Source: Histoplasma ohiense (Eukaryota; Ascomycota; Eurotiomycetes; Onygenales; Ajellomycetaceae). Taken from it: a stretch of 64,000 nt of DNA. Each line of letters starts with the position of its first letter. The stretch's first letter is position 1. A model generated the notes under the pieces. It was not told the origin of the DNA. It saw nothing but the letters and a program-made list of their open reading frames with translations, and searched no databases. The DNA is taken from NCBI GenBank assembly GCA_017607445.1, contig JAEVHH010000001.1:372001-436000 (forward strand), given 5' to 3'. This document shows positions 1 through 11,078 of the stretch, one piece after another. The translations under genes and the position numbers were made by a program.

Positions 1-1148
1 GAAAAGATTTGAGTATATTTGAATATTCTCTGATAATCAAGCAGAGTTTAAAAGACTTCAAAGTAATAAAATCAGCAGTGGACAGTCAATGCTAGAGCTG
101 ATTTTGAAAAGTCTTCAAAATATTCAAAGAAAAATCTCATTCAATTGTTCTATTCATCTTCACTGAGTGTCTGCTCATATGGGTATATATGACAATGAAA
201 TGGCTGATAGAGCTGCAAAAAAAGCAACTGAATTAGAAGTCTGCTTTCAAAGAATTGTAACATGAACTTTTATTAAGAGAAAAATAAGAGAATCATGTTT
301 GCAAAAATGACAAGATATCTGACTTATGCAAAGAAAAAATGTGCATTACTCCAGATTTGAAACAAAGTCAAAGTGAAAAACTTGTTCAATAAAGTGTAAA
401 AAGAAACTTTTTGCTACAATAATGCAGTTAAAGCTTGAGCATGGTTACTTCAAATCATATTTAACAAAGTTTAGAGATGATTTAAGTAGTCTATGTTTAG
501 ATTGTCAGTTATATGAAAATCCAGAGCATCTTCTGTTACTTTGTGCAAAGTATTCAGAATTGAGATTGAAACTGAGAAAGAAGTTTGAATTGAAACAATT
601 AAATTTGAATCTATTATTCAATACAGAAACTGAAAATAAGTTTTTAATTGAATATTTGAAAGAATCAAATGTTGCTACAAGAGTTTGAATGAATTGTCTG
701 TTAAAAATATTGAGATCAGATTTTCAATTTGATTTATTTTGATTTTTCTTTTAGTCTTTTTTTTCATCTTGCTTTGAAGTCTCTCTTAAGTTGTTTATGA
801 TCAGTTTTAATTTGTTTTGAAAAGTTTGATTTGTTTTTTGTTGATGTTATAGTTGTTGTCAGTGGTTTTTCTTTTCCTTGTTATAATAAAGCTGTCTTTT
901 ACAATGTTTATTTCTTTTGTTTTCAAACTAAGTTGTGTTGACTTGCTGACATTCTTTTGATTTTGATTTCTTTGATTGAACAGTTTGAATAGTTGTTTGA
1001 TTCTGGGCTGGAATTCTGATAATGCATGTTTTAAATTGTCTTTGTATATTAAATTATTCTTGAGTTGAAAAATTCTGAAGTGTTTCAGGTAGATGTCATA
1101 GTCACTGACTGCATGCATCTCTAATTGAAGAATAATAATAATAATAAT
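1..1148 (+). mobile_element. LINE-alpha copy A, 3' part (RNase H to tail)
   Basis: This is the 3' end of a non-LTR retrotransposon whose 5' part lies left of the window. Bases 1-250 translate, with stops, as an RNase H domain (motifs FSDNQAE, HxVSAHMG, DNEMADRAAKKA). The frame at 422-688 is its C-terminal zinc-knuckle tail, with CLDC, then HLLLLC. Two Trp codons read TGA. The 3' untranslated part ends in an AAT repeat at about 1128-1148, which I take as the element's tail. The same family occurs at 39777-53346. Copy A appears to have inserted into copy B, because the tail joins B in the middle of the coding sequence. An antisense frame at 807-1118 lies in the 3' UTR and recurs, with a stop, in copy C; I do not count it as a gene. 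Confidence 0.85.
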
Positions 1149-2316
1149 CTAAATACAGACTATTTAAATCATCTCTAAACTTTGTTAAATATGATTTGAA
1201 GTAATCATGTTCAAGCTTTAACTGCATTATTGTAGCAAAAAGTTTCTTTTTACACTTTATTGAACAAGTCTTTCACTTTGGCTTTGTTTCAAATCTGAAG
1301 TAATGCATATTTTTTCTTTGCATAAGCCAGATATCTTGTCATTTTTGCAAACATGATTGTCTTATTTTTCTCTTAATAAAAGTCTATATTACAATTCTTT
1401 GAAAGCAGACTTCTGATTCAGTTGCTTTTTTTGCAGCTCTATCAGTCATTTCATTGTCATATATACTTATATGAGTAGACACTCAGTGAAGATGAATAGA
1501 ATCATTGAATGGGATTTTTCTTTAAATATTTTGAAGACTTTTCAAAATCAGCTCTAGCATTGACTGTTCACTGCTGATTTTATTACTTTGATGTCTTTTA
1601 AGCTCTGCTTGACTATCAGAGAATATTCAAATATATTCAAATCTTTTCCATTATTCAATCTTCATTTTAATCAATTTGAAAGCTCTTGAAATTGCAAATA
1701 ATTCAGCATTAAAAACTTCTGACTTTTTTTCAATTTGTCAAGAATCAAGAATATAGTTTTTATCATTTTCTGAATATACTATTCCAGCTTCAAGATTGCC
1801 TGTTTTCTCACATTTTGAGTCATCAGTGTATATAAGAATTGCTTTATTTTTCATTTGTTTCAAAAGCTTTAAATGTTCTTGAGTCTGATCTTCTTTTGAA
1901 AGTTGACTAACATTTAAATCAACAAGATTATCAAGACTTTTCTTTCAAGAAGAGAGATTTTCAATAGCTATTCTCTCTACATTTAAACTAGAGAAACAGT
2001 TCTTAATCATTGAGTAAATTCTAAATAACTGAGATGGTATTCTTCTTCTTTGTAAAAAACTTGAATTTTCAGATAAATCAGTTTCATTTCAATCAAGATA
2101 AAGTTTCCAATCTAATTCTAATCCATTTAATTCATTTGAAAAAGAACTTGAAACTCTCTTTCTAATAGAATGATGTGAATATAGCTTCATAATTCTGAGA
2201 GCATAATTCATACAGATTCTATCAAATCTCATTTGTGATGGAGAAATAGAGGCTTCAATTTCTATAGCTTTAATTGAAGTAGTTTTGAATACTTCTATAA
2301 TCTTTCTTAAAGCTAA
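1149..2316 (-). mobile_element. LINE-alpha copy B, internal fragment
   Basis: Minus-strand LINE-alpha coding sequence runs from the end of the reverse-transcriptase domain (a stretch like KAIEIEAS, then FDRICMNYALRIMKL) through RNase H (YTDDSKCEKTGN; FSDSQAELKRHQS) to the zinc-knuckle region, where it stops abruptly against the tail of copy A. It is about 90% similar by eye to copy C. Many TGA stops replace Trp or Arg. The 5' side ends at 2316 against unrelated DNA. Confidence 0.85.
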
Positions 2317-2987
2317 GTTTTGACTACGTGGCTACTCCACGCAGGATGCATCTTAAGCTAGTTACATTTACCTCTATAACCAACCGACCACTGTGTCTGT
2401 CCTCTCAGGCTGCTTTAACTAGTTCTTGAGTTTCCAGCTGGGGGTTCTAGTTAAGCACCACTGCTCACTCTAGACATCACTATAGCTCAGAGCTTTCAGT
2501 TGCTGATCTCAGCTCATTGCTCCCTTGATCTACCAATCAGCTGTCATGGCCTTGCCCTGTGTAAGAGACTAACCATAGGCTTACCCCACTCAAATTACCC
2601 ACTAATAGTGTTAGATGATCACTAGTGGGCTTTGAGAATAGAGCATCTACCAGGGTGTTCTGCTTGGCTTGCTACTACCTCTCTGATGAGGCAGCCAATT
2701 GGATGGTTTTTAAAATCATTCCCTGTTGTTGGGGTGGCCCTCTAGTTGCCTGGGGCCTTGGCAGGTGCTAGTATGTATAAGCACTCTATACTCAACCCTC
2801 TGTAATCATCAGATCTTGCTTAGATCAGCACTAGTGGCAGGGGAGCTGCTTGGCACTAATGAGTGTGGCTTCCAGCAGCCACCACTCTCACCACTGCCAA
2901 GCAGCACCCCTGTCAGCACTGCCTCACTAGACTTGGCCTCTGATCACAGAGGCCTTCATGGGTAAGAAGTGGCCCAAAATGGGACCT
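2317..2987. other. Unidentified GC-richer segment between two transposon pieces
   Basis: About 670 bases with far more CC and GG than the flanking transposon DNA, but few CG. It begins with a short inverted motif (GTGGctactCCAC) and carries an 8-base stem with a 4-base loop at 2935-2954 near its right border. I find no convincing reading frame; the longest (2726-2965) is low-complexity. It could be a fragment of another element or a relic of single-copy DNA. Confidence 0.4.
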
Positions 2988-4236
2988 TCAATGAAAGATA
3001 GAACTTTCATATAGAGATGTGATTTCTGATGATATTTGCTATAAGAATGCTGCAGATGTTTTTTGACTGATTGTAAATATGAAGCAAATTATTGAACTGT
3101 CTGATCTTCTTATTGCTCTGTTTTTCAGTACTGTCTATCAGCATTTCAAAAACTTTTATCTGAATTGATGATTTGACATTGCATTCAACTAACAAATTCT
3201 TCTCATGATGACAAAGTCTGTATATTATATGTGTATTGATATCAATATTGTTGCATCTCAATATTGAAATAAGTGATGGCTTCAATGATCTTCTGATGGT
3301 TGTGTTCATTGTAGTAATCAAAATCACTGACATGGAAAGTGATAGCAGCTGTAATAAAGTTTTCAAATTCTTTCATATTTTAATTTTAAAACTTTTTCAT
3401 ATCTATTCAAGAAGAGTGACTGCTCATACTGAGATCTTAAAGTTCTAATTGTCAAAGTGATACTCAACTACATCTTTTACTGACAGTAGTCACAGTGCTT
3501 TTCACTAAGATATTAGATGTTTATAGTGTAGATTTCAGTGATTCAAGAATACTTGTGATGTTTTTATAATTACAATTCACACTAATTGCATCTCTATCAT
3601 GATTCAGATGTGCTTTGAGCATATTTTAAATAACTGAAAATGTTTCATTCAATTTTTGCAGTAAAGTATTGCACTGATGTTGAAGTTCTCACAATTTCTT
3701 CTCAGTCTGTAATTTCTTGATTCTTTTAATCACAGCTATTTTCTCAGTTTCAATTTTGCTGAGATCTTCAGAAGAGATGTTCTCTTCTGAACTATATTTA
3801 AAATTCAGTTTTATAGAAAAGAATGATATTTGTTGCATACTTTCAGTGACAGAAGTATATGTTTTATAATTTTCTTCACTGATATTTATTGCTTCTGATT
3901 CAGCAGTAGTGTGAGTATGATGAATGCTGTGAGTAGAGATCATGACTATTACTCAACAAATCATCTCTCAAAGATTGAGTGATTAAAAACTGTGAGAGGT
4001 GATGACAGTGTGAGAAGTGAATAGTAGAAGATAGTATATAGTGTAGCAGAGATAATAGCAATATAATGTAGAGTGTAGTATAGCTAATTGCTAAGAAAGA
4101 AAAGAAAGAGAAAGAAGATGTGTGAAATACATACATCGATATATATATACATGTAAAAATAGCAGTAGCGAGAGCATAATGAAAAGAGGTAAGAATAAAT
4201 GAAGATAATATAATAAGGAAATAATAAACAAGTGCA
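2988..4236 (-). mobile_element. Ty3/gypsy family A, 5' LTR plus start of gag (copy A2, truncated)
   Basis: Read on the minus strand this matches the left part of the complete family A element (45651-46916): the LTR, then a gag start (frame 3943-3689 begins MISTHSIHHTHT, as in the full copy), then gag to about residue 300, where it ends at 2988. The LTR is 3991-4236. Many in-frame TGA codons make it a pseudo-element. It inserted into an E-type LTR, part of which continues from 4237. Confidence 0.85.
3991..4236 (-). repeat. LTR of Ty3 family A (copy A2)
   Basis: On the minus strand it begins TGTAATGCAC and ends CTCACA, as do the two LTRs at 45651-45916 and 52813-53078. It retains a few CG dinucleotides (for example in CTCTCGCTACTG), unlike the gag sequence beside it. 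Confidence 0.85.
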
Positions 4237-4930
4237 TTACATCACTTCACAGTGAAGTGTAAAGTGAAAGAACATTAAAAGCTACACAGAAGAATCATTA
4301 GAAACTACACAAATATGAAGTGTGAAATGAAAGAATCATTGAAAACTACACAGAAGAATTGTTAGAGACTACATAAGTACAGAACACAGAATAAAAGAAT
4401 ATTAAGAGCTATATGAAAGAATCATTAAAGACTACACAAGTGCAGAGCATGAAGTGGAAGAACATTGAGAATTACAGAAGATCACAATGATCAGAAATGA
4501 GTGGGTTCAGAAGAGAAGTTGATTGCATAAGTTAATTACTAACAGATGCTAATCTGTCACAAATAAAACACTCAGATTTTAATCACAGAAAAATCAATTT
4601 GTAATGTAATAGATGTACTTCAATTAATGATTTAGCACTATTCTATATACAGATTATAAATTGATTAAAAAAAGAAAGAGAAAAGAGATTAGAAGAAAAG
4701 ATTGTATGAAGAGAGTTTTTATAAAAGAAAGATCAGAGTGAAAGAATATCAGAAGCTGCTTCACAGTGAAGTGCAGAGCAGAAGAATGTTAAGAACTATA
4801 TAAAAGAATCATTAGAAACTACACAAGTGCAGAGCATGAGACAGAAGAACATTGAGAGCTACACAGAGTCACAATGACAGAAATGAGTGGGTGCAGAAGG
4901 GGAGTTGATTGTGTAAGTTAATTACTAACA
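4237..4930 (-). repeat. E-type LTR sequence, two units head to tail, with internal tandem sub-repeats
   Basis: On the minus strand two units begin alike (TGACAGGTTAGCATCTG near 4930; TGTGACAGATTAGCATC near 4546). Both match the start of the Ty3 element E LTR at 53347. Inside are tandem sub-repeats of roughly 65 bases, each with a form of TTCT..CACTT..GTGTAGT..CTAA.GATTC. The left unit has at least three and the right unit about two. The left unit is cut by the family A LTR at 4236/4237. Confidence 0.7.
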
Positions 4931-5130
4931 GATGCTAACCTGTCAGTGATGTGCCGCACTGCACAGAGTGTGCTGCAGTGTGGTGTGCTCAGTAGAGAAC
5001 TCTGAGGGAATAGATGCTGATATTTCACTCATTCTATTGAAACTTTCATCACTAATAAGATCCAGTACTTAGAGCTCAGTGGCAAGACCTAGTGTCATGT
5101 TGTATCATAGATTCCATTTCCTAGAAGAAT
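4931..5130. other. Short unassigned stretch
   Basis: I see no gene and no match to the other elements in the window. The composition is intermediate, with a short GTGCTGCAGTGTGGTGTGC tract. Confidence 0.3.
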
Positions 5131-5499
5131 TCAAGAAAAGTGATGTTTTTGATGAGGAATTTTCTGCTATCATCTTGGTCGATGTATATAGATATAAAAC
5201 CGATATAGAATCGAACGGATAATCGATATAGAATTGAATGGATATAATCGATATAGAATTGAATGAATATAATTGATATAGAATACACCGCTATCTCTCG
5301 CCGATATGTAGGTCGATGTGGATCGGATAGATATAGATATAGATATAGATATTGCCGCAATCGTCGCTGATGAGGAGGTTGGTGAGATCGGATAGATAGA
5401 TATAATCAGATAGATATCTTTGCCAATAAGAAGGTCGGTATGGATAGATATCAATATAATTGAATAGATAGTGATAGGTAGCTAACCCTGGCTCATAAC
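5131..5499. repeat. Simple tandem DNA (GATATAGAT / GGATAGATA type)
   Basis: Irregular tandem repeats dominated by GATATAGA, GATAGATA and related words, broken by units like AGGTCGGTATGGATAGATA. CG dinucleotides are retained here. Frames across it (5121-5581) are Tyr/Ile/Ser repeats and are not credible genes. Confidence 0.6.
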
Positions 5500-5750
5500 T
5501 GTCGGAACTGGATAAGTCCGAATAATGACCCAAATACTGAATATCGAATAAGTAAATTGAAGTGATTATTCTAACTCCCATAATTACATGATAATCAGGC
5601 AGTATTTATAAGAAAGAGAATGTTTGAACATATGATAGAGGCAGTGCTGGTATACATCGAAGCAGTGATCCGGTTTCCGATATTAAGATAATAGAAGATC
5701 CTTGCTAGTGCAACCAATAAATCCTTGATATGATATATCTTGTTCTCACA
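5500..5750 (+). repeat. LTR of an unplaced retrotransposon family (same family as 11138-11397)
   Basis: It begins TGTCGGAACTGG and ends TTGTTCTCACA, and is the reverse complement of the solo LTR at 11138-11397 over nearly its whole length. It lies against the tandem array of an hAT element on the right. I see no matching target-site duplication, so it may be one LTR of a deleted element. Confidence 0.75.
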
Positions 5751-6149
5751 CTATGCTATCTATCACTGCTAATCTATCTATTGCTGCTAATCTATCTATC
5801 GCTGCTAAGCTATCTATCGCTGCCAATTTATCAACCGCTGCTAATCTACCTACCGCTGCTATGCTATCTATCGCTGCTAATCTATCTATTGCTGCCAATT
5901 TATCTACCGCTGCCAATCTATATAGGGTAAATCATGGTCCTGTTTGGTCCCATTTTGTAAAATGGGATCAAATGGGACCAGAACTGATAATTTAGAACTA
6001 AAACATGATCTGAGACTAGAATTATAATATAAATCATGTAAAGTGACTGATTTCATAAACACTATATGGGACCAGGACTAAGATATTTGAGAATGGGACT
6101 GAGGAAAAATTTGGTTCTGGTCCCATGCATGGTCACACAGCCAGTCTAT
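5751..6149 (-). mobile_element. Non-autonomous hAT element, left-end fragment
   Basis: The right edge is the inverted terminal sequence ..CAGCCAGTCTA. Moving left are the subterminal hairpin at 5935-5980 and a short tandem array of GCTGCTAATCTATCTATC units. It matches, inverted, the left half of the complete copies at 23706-25227 and 43186-44363. Its other end is missing; the LTR at 5500-5750 abuts the array. Confidence 0.8.
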
Positions 6150-6209
6150 GGACTGGGATCAAGTTGAATCAAATCAAACATGTAATTCATGGTCCCACCA
6201 GCCAGTCTA
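6150..6209 (+). mobile_element. hAT right-end remnant, 60 bases
   Basis: It starts TGGACTGGGATCAAG and ends CACCAGCCAGTCTA, matching the right terminus of the hAT family (compare 25168-25227). It sits back to back with an inverted left end at 6149, which suggests insertion of one copy into the right end of another, or an aberrant transposition. Confidence 0.75.
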
Positions 6210-6470
6210 AAGGCTAGTAAGAGCTTCAGAACAAGAAAAAAAGCTTCAACAAATTTCACTTAACATATTTATTCAATTTCAAGAAAATAAAACTGTGGCT
6301 GTTGAAAGAATAATACTCTGAAAACCCTCAGCACCCTTTTATATATTGAATCTTAAAATAAGTGGTTCATAGAACATATTATACACTGTGCTCAGCTCAC
6401 AAAGAAAGGAGATATAGCACAGTCATCATAAATAAATAAACTGTTCACAGTGTAGCACTCATCAGTGAGA
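6210..6470. other. 3' flank of the HOM2-type gene
   Basis: No gene seen. AT-rich DNA without CG dinucleotides, although it lies next to a host gene. It probably carries the 3' UTR and polyadenylation region of the minus-strand gene that ends at 6471. Confidence 0.5.
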
Positions 6471-7772
6471 CTATATATAACCTTTTAGAATGACACTTTC
6501 AGCCTACATTCAGCACACAAGCACACATTGTCAGCACATATTTGAACACCCAATGATGGAATTAGAAGGTGATGCAAAAACTAACATTCAAAATGCTACT
6601 ACCTGATGCCCCCAAGACTGTATTATGACTGAGTGCAACAAACTGAACGTCGAAGACCCCACTCTCATCTGCTCTGATTCTGCCTATGCTGCATGTGTAG
6701 CCTTCCCCAGCGTCTCTGTCAAGACGAGGTTGTGGCCTATCCACTTCATCTAAAACATGAATGGCACACTTTGGAGCAGATGGGCACCCTAGCAATTGAA
6801 CCTCTGATGTGTACTCAATGAATGCATCACGGACTTGATCTACCGTTGGTGCAGGTCGATTTAAGAAACGCAATGATGCGCACACGGTATGGCCATCAAG
6901 GACAGGGACTCGATTACATGCAACCGAAATTCGAAGTGGATACTGATCACTGAACCCTGTCAGATCAGAGTTCAACCCGCCTAGAATCTTTCGCGCTTCT
7001 GAGGAGATCTTGCCCTCCTCACCAGGGATGTGGGGAACGATGTTATCGAAGATGTCCATACCTGACACAATCAGTTACTCATGATATGCAAAGAACATAG
7101 TATTGTACTACATTGACGTTTGCACTTACTGCTGACCCCAGGATAGCCTGCTCCTGACACAGCCTGCATGGTTACCATGCTCACAGACTCAATAGGGCCG
7201 AATTTCTGAATAAGCACTTTGGCTGGAATTACCAATCCCACAACCGCGCAATTTGAATTGCAAACAATCATTCCCTTTTGAAGGCCATAACTTTTCCTCT
7301 GGGCTGGAATCACGTCGACATGTCCCATATTGACTAAGGGCATCACAAGTGGTACCATAGGATCTAGCCGATGATTCTTTGCATTGGAAAAGACTGCAAA
7401 GTCTGCCTTGAGAAATGCCATCTCAATATCCCCAGCAACATCAGGGTCTAAGCCGGAGAATATGATGTCGCAGTCTGGGAATTCAGATGGGGAACAAGGC
7501 CGGATGGTGAAGTCTGCAACTTGAGCTGGAATTGGGGATGATTGCTTCCAGCGCACAGCATTGCAGTACTTTTTACCCACTGACCTCTCTGAGGCACCTA
7601 CAGCTACCAGTTCGAGTAAGGGATTTTTCTCCAGCAGCAGGATAAACCGAGTCCCAACTGCACCGGTGGCTCCTAGGACACCTAGGCAAGGATCAGTGAT
7701 GCCATCCATTTTCTTCAACGGAGTCATCAGTGGAATGGGATTACCGCAGCGTTTTTTTGAAAGTGTGGACAT
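6471..7772 (-). CDS. HOM2: Aspartate-semialdehyde dehydrogenase (three exons)
   Basis: Reduces aspartyl-4-phosphate to aspartate-4-semialdehyde with NADPH, the branch step to threonine, methionine and isoleucine. I read exons 7772-7130, 7061-6586 and 6503-6471, with introns of 68 (GTAAGT..CAG) and 82 bases (GTTAGT..TAG). The sum is 1152 bases, or 383 residues, close to the yeast enzyme. The first splice joins AGYPGVS to SMDIFDN, as in the family; the second gives a C-terminus ending VILKGYI. Visible motifs: nucleotide-binding GATGAVG at 34-40, the catalytic cysteine in SNC at 173-175, and NRVPVLDGH further on. The ATG at 7772 gives a 30-residue lead before the Rossmann strand; the second Met at 16 is possible. 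Its promoter region is shared with the divergent serB-type gene. The last exon and 3' flank lack CG, unlike the rest. Confidence 0.93.
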
Positions 7773-9004
7773 TGTTAGGTCTATCTAGCGACAAATTTCA
7801 GTAACATCGATGTCAAGAAATCTTGGACGAGAAGGCGATAATTTGATTCGAAAGGATTATCAGTGAAGATATTCTGGCGCGGATGGATATAGGTAACTAT
7901 GGCAATTTATCCCATCTACAATTCTTTTAAGAGTGATGTGAATGGTTATCGCAGGAAAATTTTGACGAACGTGACGGTGCTCTTCACGAGGACTTCCAAA
8001 GGATGCGTGCACGGGCCTCAAATTGAACTTGGCAAAAAAGCGAGGTTAGGTGGAGTTTTGGAGGTCCTACCTAGGTGTCCATGGGTACCCTACCCCACGT
8101 GACCCACGCACACATCCATGGATCCATATATTTATCCATATGATCCAATGATCCACTACAGACGCTCCTGCGAAAAGTTTTGACTTGCGCTAATACTTTA
8201 AGCTGAAAGGCTGATACCGGCATTAAGTGTTGTGTTGCATCTCTTAATGAAAAGGAGAGGGAGTCCCGGGGGGCTTATAGAGGCCAACACCCCTAGCCTA
8301 CCCACTAGCTCAGTCTCTAAATTCCAGGTGGTGTGGCCTGGAGATACAATACACTAGTAAGGATATTTCAAGGTAAATTCTTAGCATGAGACAAAACTTT
8401 TCGCAGCGGCCTCTGTAGATAGATGATAATGTGGGACGTCTAAGTGGTTGTATTAGCATGTAGGCACCTGAGGCATATATGTGTGGTGCGCTAGTCCGTG
8501 ATAGGCAGCCTAGGGCCAACAGATAATAATTAGCTAGGTTCAACCCCTCTTACACTGCAGAACACACATCTGAAAGACGCCATTAGTAATACACCTTTTA
8601 ATTAGTTAACTACCTTTGCACTCACAATATGATGGCTTAAATCATGTCTCTCACACTCCAACCCTTCGACTTACTCTAATACTAATCCAATTCTAATTCA
8701 TAGCCCCTAACTGAAGTGACGAGTAGTAATCTATCTTAAGATGGTATGCTGTGGGTGTGTTTTAGATGGGCGGCAGACGTAAGGCGAGGTTTGAAATTTA
8801 GATCGACTTTTTGAAAACTCACTCCAATCATACGTAGTAGCTGTTAGTTTCCTAGTTGACTAGCCCCAAGTTTATATTTGTCATCATTCAAAATGCTTGG
8901 CAAAAATCTCATGCACGGCTTTCTTGAATTTGATCAACACTTGATCACAGAAGTTGTTGGTGGCAGATTTCCCTGCCAAACTCACTATTTCACTGGTATC
9001 TAGC
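7773..9004. promoter_or_regulatory. Divergent intergenic region, HOM2-type / serB-type genes
   Basis: About 1.2 kb between two divergent starts, so it should hold both promoters. I find no convincing gene. It contains a CACGTG box at 8095-8100, a CCATGGATCCATA-type imperfect repeat at 8110-8160, a dispersed repeat at 8440-8535, and a short inverted pair sharing CTGCGAAAAGTTTTG (about 8167-8181 and, inverted, about 8390-8406). CG dinucleotides are present, as in the gene island in general. Confidence 0.5.
8440..8535 (-). repeat. Short dispersed repeat, copy 1
   Basis: On the minus strand this shares a block containing TCTGTTG, CCCTAGGCT, a GACTAGC-CACC core, CACACATATATGCC and CTACATGCTAATAC with 10920-11015. 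The two copies lie in different intergenic gaps of the gene island. It could be a degenerate MITE, a SINE or an old solo LTR; no terminal structure is clear. Confidence 0.6.
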
Positions 9005-10581
9005 ATGGCTAACACACTCTCCGTCCGTAGAGGCTATCCTATTTTATGCCACAGGTCGCTCTCAGATGGATCATTTATCCAAGATCATTATCAGTGCAAA
9101 GCCTCCTCCTCATACAAGCCCACAAACCCATGTCCTAGCCCTCACGAACCGGTTGTCCACTCAATATCACCGACTGGTCACCCACCCAGTGCGCAGGTCT
9201 CCGTCAAGGACAGTGGAATTGTGTACAGCATCTTCAGAGGGTCCCTCAGCACTATCCCTCCAATCACTCCCAAATCAGTTGCTACAATTTTCTACAAGGT
9301 GCGTGGTTCATTTTTGTCATATTCACTCGAATTCATTAGCTCCACAGTTAAAACTGTCCAATCAGCTTCTCATTCTGACTCATGTACCTGGTTCGGTTCT
9401 GACATCAGACCTTGAACAGGGTTCTCAAGAATCTCCAGCTCTTGCATCAGAAACATTAGATTGTCTCTATGGCTCATATGTCTCAGAGTTATGTCTCACA
9501 AGTTTTCTGCAGATAATGGAGAAGCTATCCACTCCCTATCAGCAGATGAGCAGCTCTCATCGCTGCTTGGATGAAGAGAATCAGCCACGAGTGGTAGAAG
9601 TGACAATGGGTCCTCCTCCAAACCCAGAGTATCTATCCTTTGAAGATATGCGGAAACATGAGAATATATGGAAATTTGAGCAGGAATGGAATGTGGAAGT
9701 CGTCTTGCAGAAAGAAAGTGTGTTTCGCAGACATAAGCGGTTAGCTGTTTTTGACATGGATAGTACTCTCATCCAAGAGGAGGTCATTGATGAGATTGCC
9801 AGGTTTATTGGTTTGGAGAATGAAGTTTCAGTGCGTCCCGCTTCAATTCTCATAATTCCATAGGCAAGATTAAGATCAATGCTTATACTGGGTCTACGTT
9901 AATTACAGGAATTAACTATGCTTGCAATGAATGGTGAGCTTGACTTCTCAGCTTCCTTAAAAGCTCGTGTGGGCCTCCTAAAGGGTGTACCTGCAGATGT
10001 TTTTGAAAGGCTGAAGTCCACTATTACTATCTCACCTGGTGCCCGCGAGCTTTGCAGTGCCCTAAAAACCCTAGGATACAAGATGGCCGTTGTGAGCGGC
10101 GGCTTTAAACCCCTTGCAGATTGGTTGGCCGGTGAATTAGGGCTGGACTATGCCTTTGCCAATCATGTAGGAATCAATCCTGCCATTTCAATGACCATGC
10201 GTGTGCTTTATGTTCTGACGAATTGAACCTCTTGTCATACAGCTCGAAATCGACAATATCACTCAATCCCTGACTGGTAACCTTCTGCCAGGGTATCCGA
10301 TCATTGACGCTGCACGAAAACGACACATACTGCACACCCTTGCTGCTGACAATGGCATTTCCATGATGCAAACTCTGGTGGTTGGTGATGGAGTGAACGA
10401 TCTCCTCATGCTGAAAGAAGCTGGGTTGGGTGTGGCATGGAGGGCGAAGGCCAAGGTACAGCTGGAAGCACCAACTAGGCTTAATGGCACGTCACTCAAG
10501 GATATTTTGTACCTGCTGGGATTACAGGAGGAGGATATTAAAGAACTGATTGTAGCTGGAAAGGCAAGAAAGGCAGGTTAG
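9005..10581 (+). CDS. SER2: Phosphoserine phosphatase (four exons)
   Basis: HAD-family enzyme that releases phosphate from O-phosphoserine, the last step of serine synthesis. Exons 9005-9298, 9348-9830, 9909-10166 and 10243-10581 are all phase 0; introns are 49, 78 and 76 bases with GTGCGT, GTGCGT and GTAGGA donors and CAG acceptors. The product is 457 residues. The first splice joins VATIFYK to LKLSNQ, the second NEVS to ELTMLAMNGELDF, the third AFANH to LEIDNITQ, each restoring family-like sequence. HAD motif I is FDMDST (nucleophile Asp near 234), motif II is in MAVVSGGF, and motif III/IV is VGDGVND near 394. The roughly 200 residues before the catalytic domain match the longer fungal form, which may have a regulatory ACT-like part; that is inference. 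The ATG at 9005 is the only upstream ATG in frame that I see; the overlapping ATG at 9066 is in another frame. Confidence 0.92.
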
Positions 10582-10919
10582 CTTAAGTAAGTTGTGGCCT
10601 GATTAGACTTTTTTCCTCCTTGATCTAAGATTTGTTGAAATTCTCAGCTGAGGAAGTGAATCTCTGCAGAAAGTTGTGAGCTGACTTTCTTATCAGTTTG
10701 ATGCTAAATAAATATCACTCACACTAAGTGTGATTAGCAAACAATCTACATAAGATGATTACTAGAGGCTTTGTCTCCAACTCACGAATTTTTATACCGC
10801 AGCATAATTAAAAAAAAGGCCAATGGTGAAGTGAGTGAAATACAGCGAGTCCTCCGAAACTCAATCATCTACCTATTTCCAAACATCAATCTATTCCCAA
10901 GGGTATCTTGTCAGTCAAC

Positions 10920-11015
10920 AGTTCAGTGTACCAACCTTGCAGTTTCTGTTGTCTCTAGGCTTTCTATTACGTACTAGCACACCGCACACATATATGCCAC
11001 GGCTGTCTACATGCT
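10920..11015 (+). repeat. Short dispersed repeat, copy 2
   Basis: Matches the minus strand of 8440-8535, with TCTGTTG, CTAGGCT, ACTAGCACACC, CACACATATATGCC and CTACATGCTAATAC in the same order. By eye about 75-80% identity over roughly 95 bases, with small gaps. Confidence 0.6.
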
Positions 11016-11078
11016 AATACAGCTCAGACATCACTTCGAATGGTTTCTTCCCTGCCGACCTTGGGAATTTGTAAATGT

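Noticed and set aside
807..1118. 103-residue antisense protein in the LINE-alpha 3' UTR
   Set aside because: It recurs in copy C, but with a stop and shifted ends; Lys/Asn-rich low complexity; no splice sites. Could be chance in AT-rich DNA.
2935..2954. Hairpin as a Helitron 3' end
   Set aside because: No CTRR terminus follows at the usual distance, and no TC start or Rep/helicase sequence is seen.
5121..5581. Tyr/Ile-rich minus-strand proteins
   Set aside because: They are translations of simple GATATA/GATAGATA repeats.
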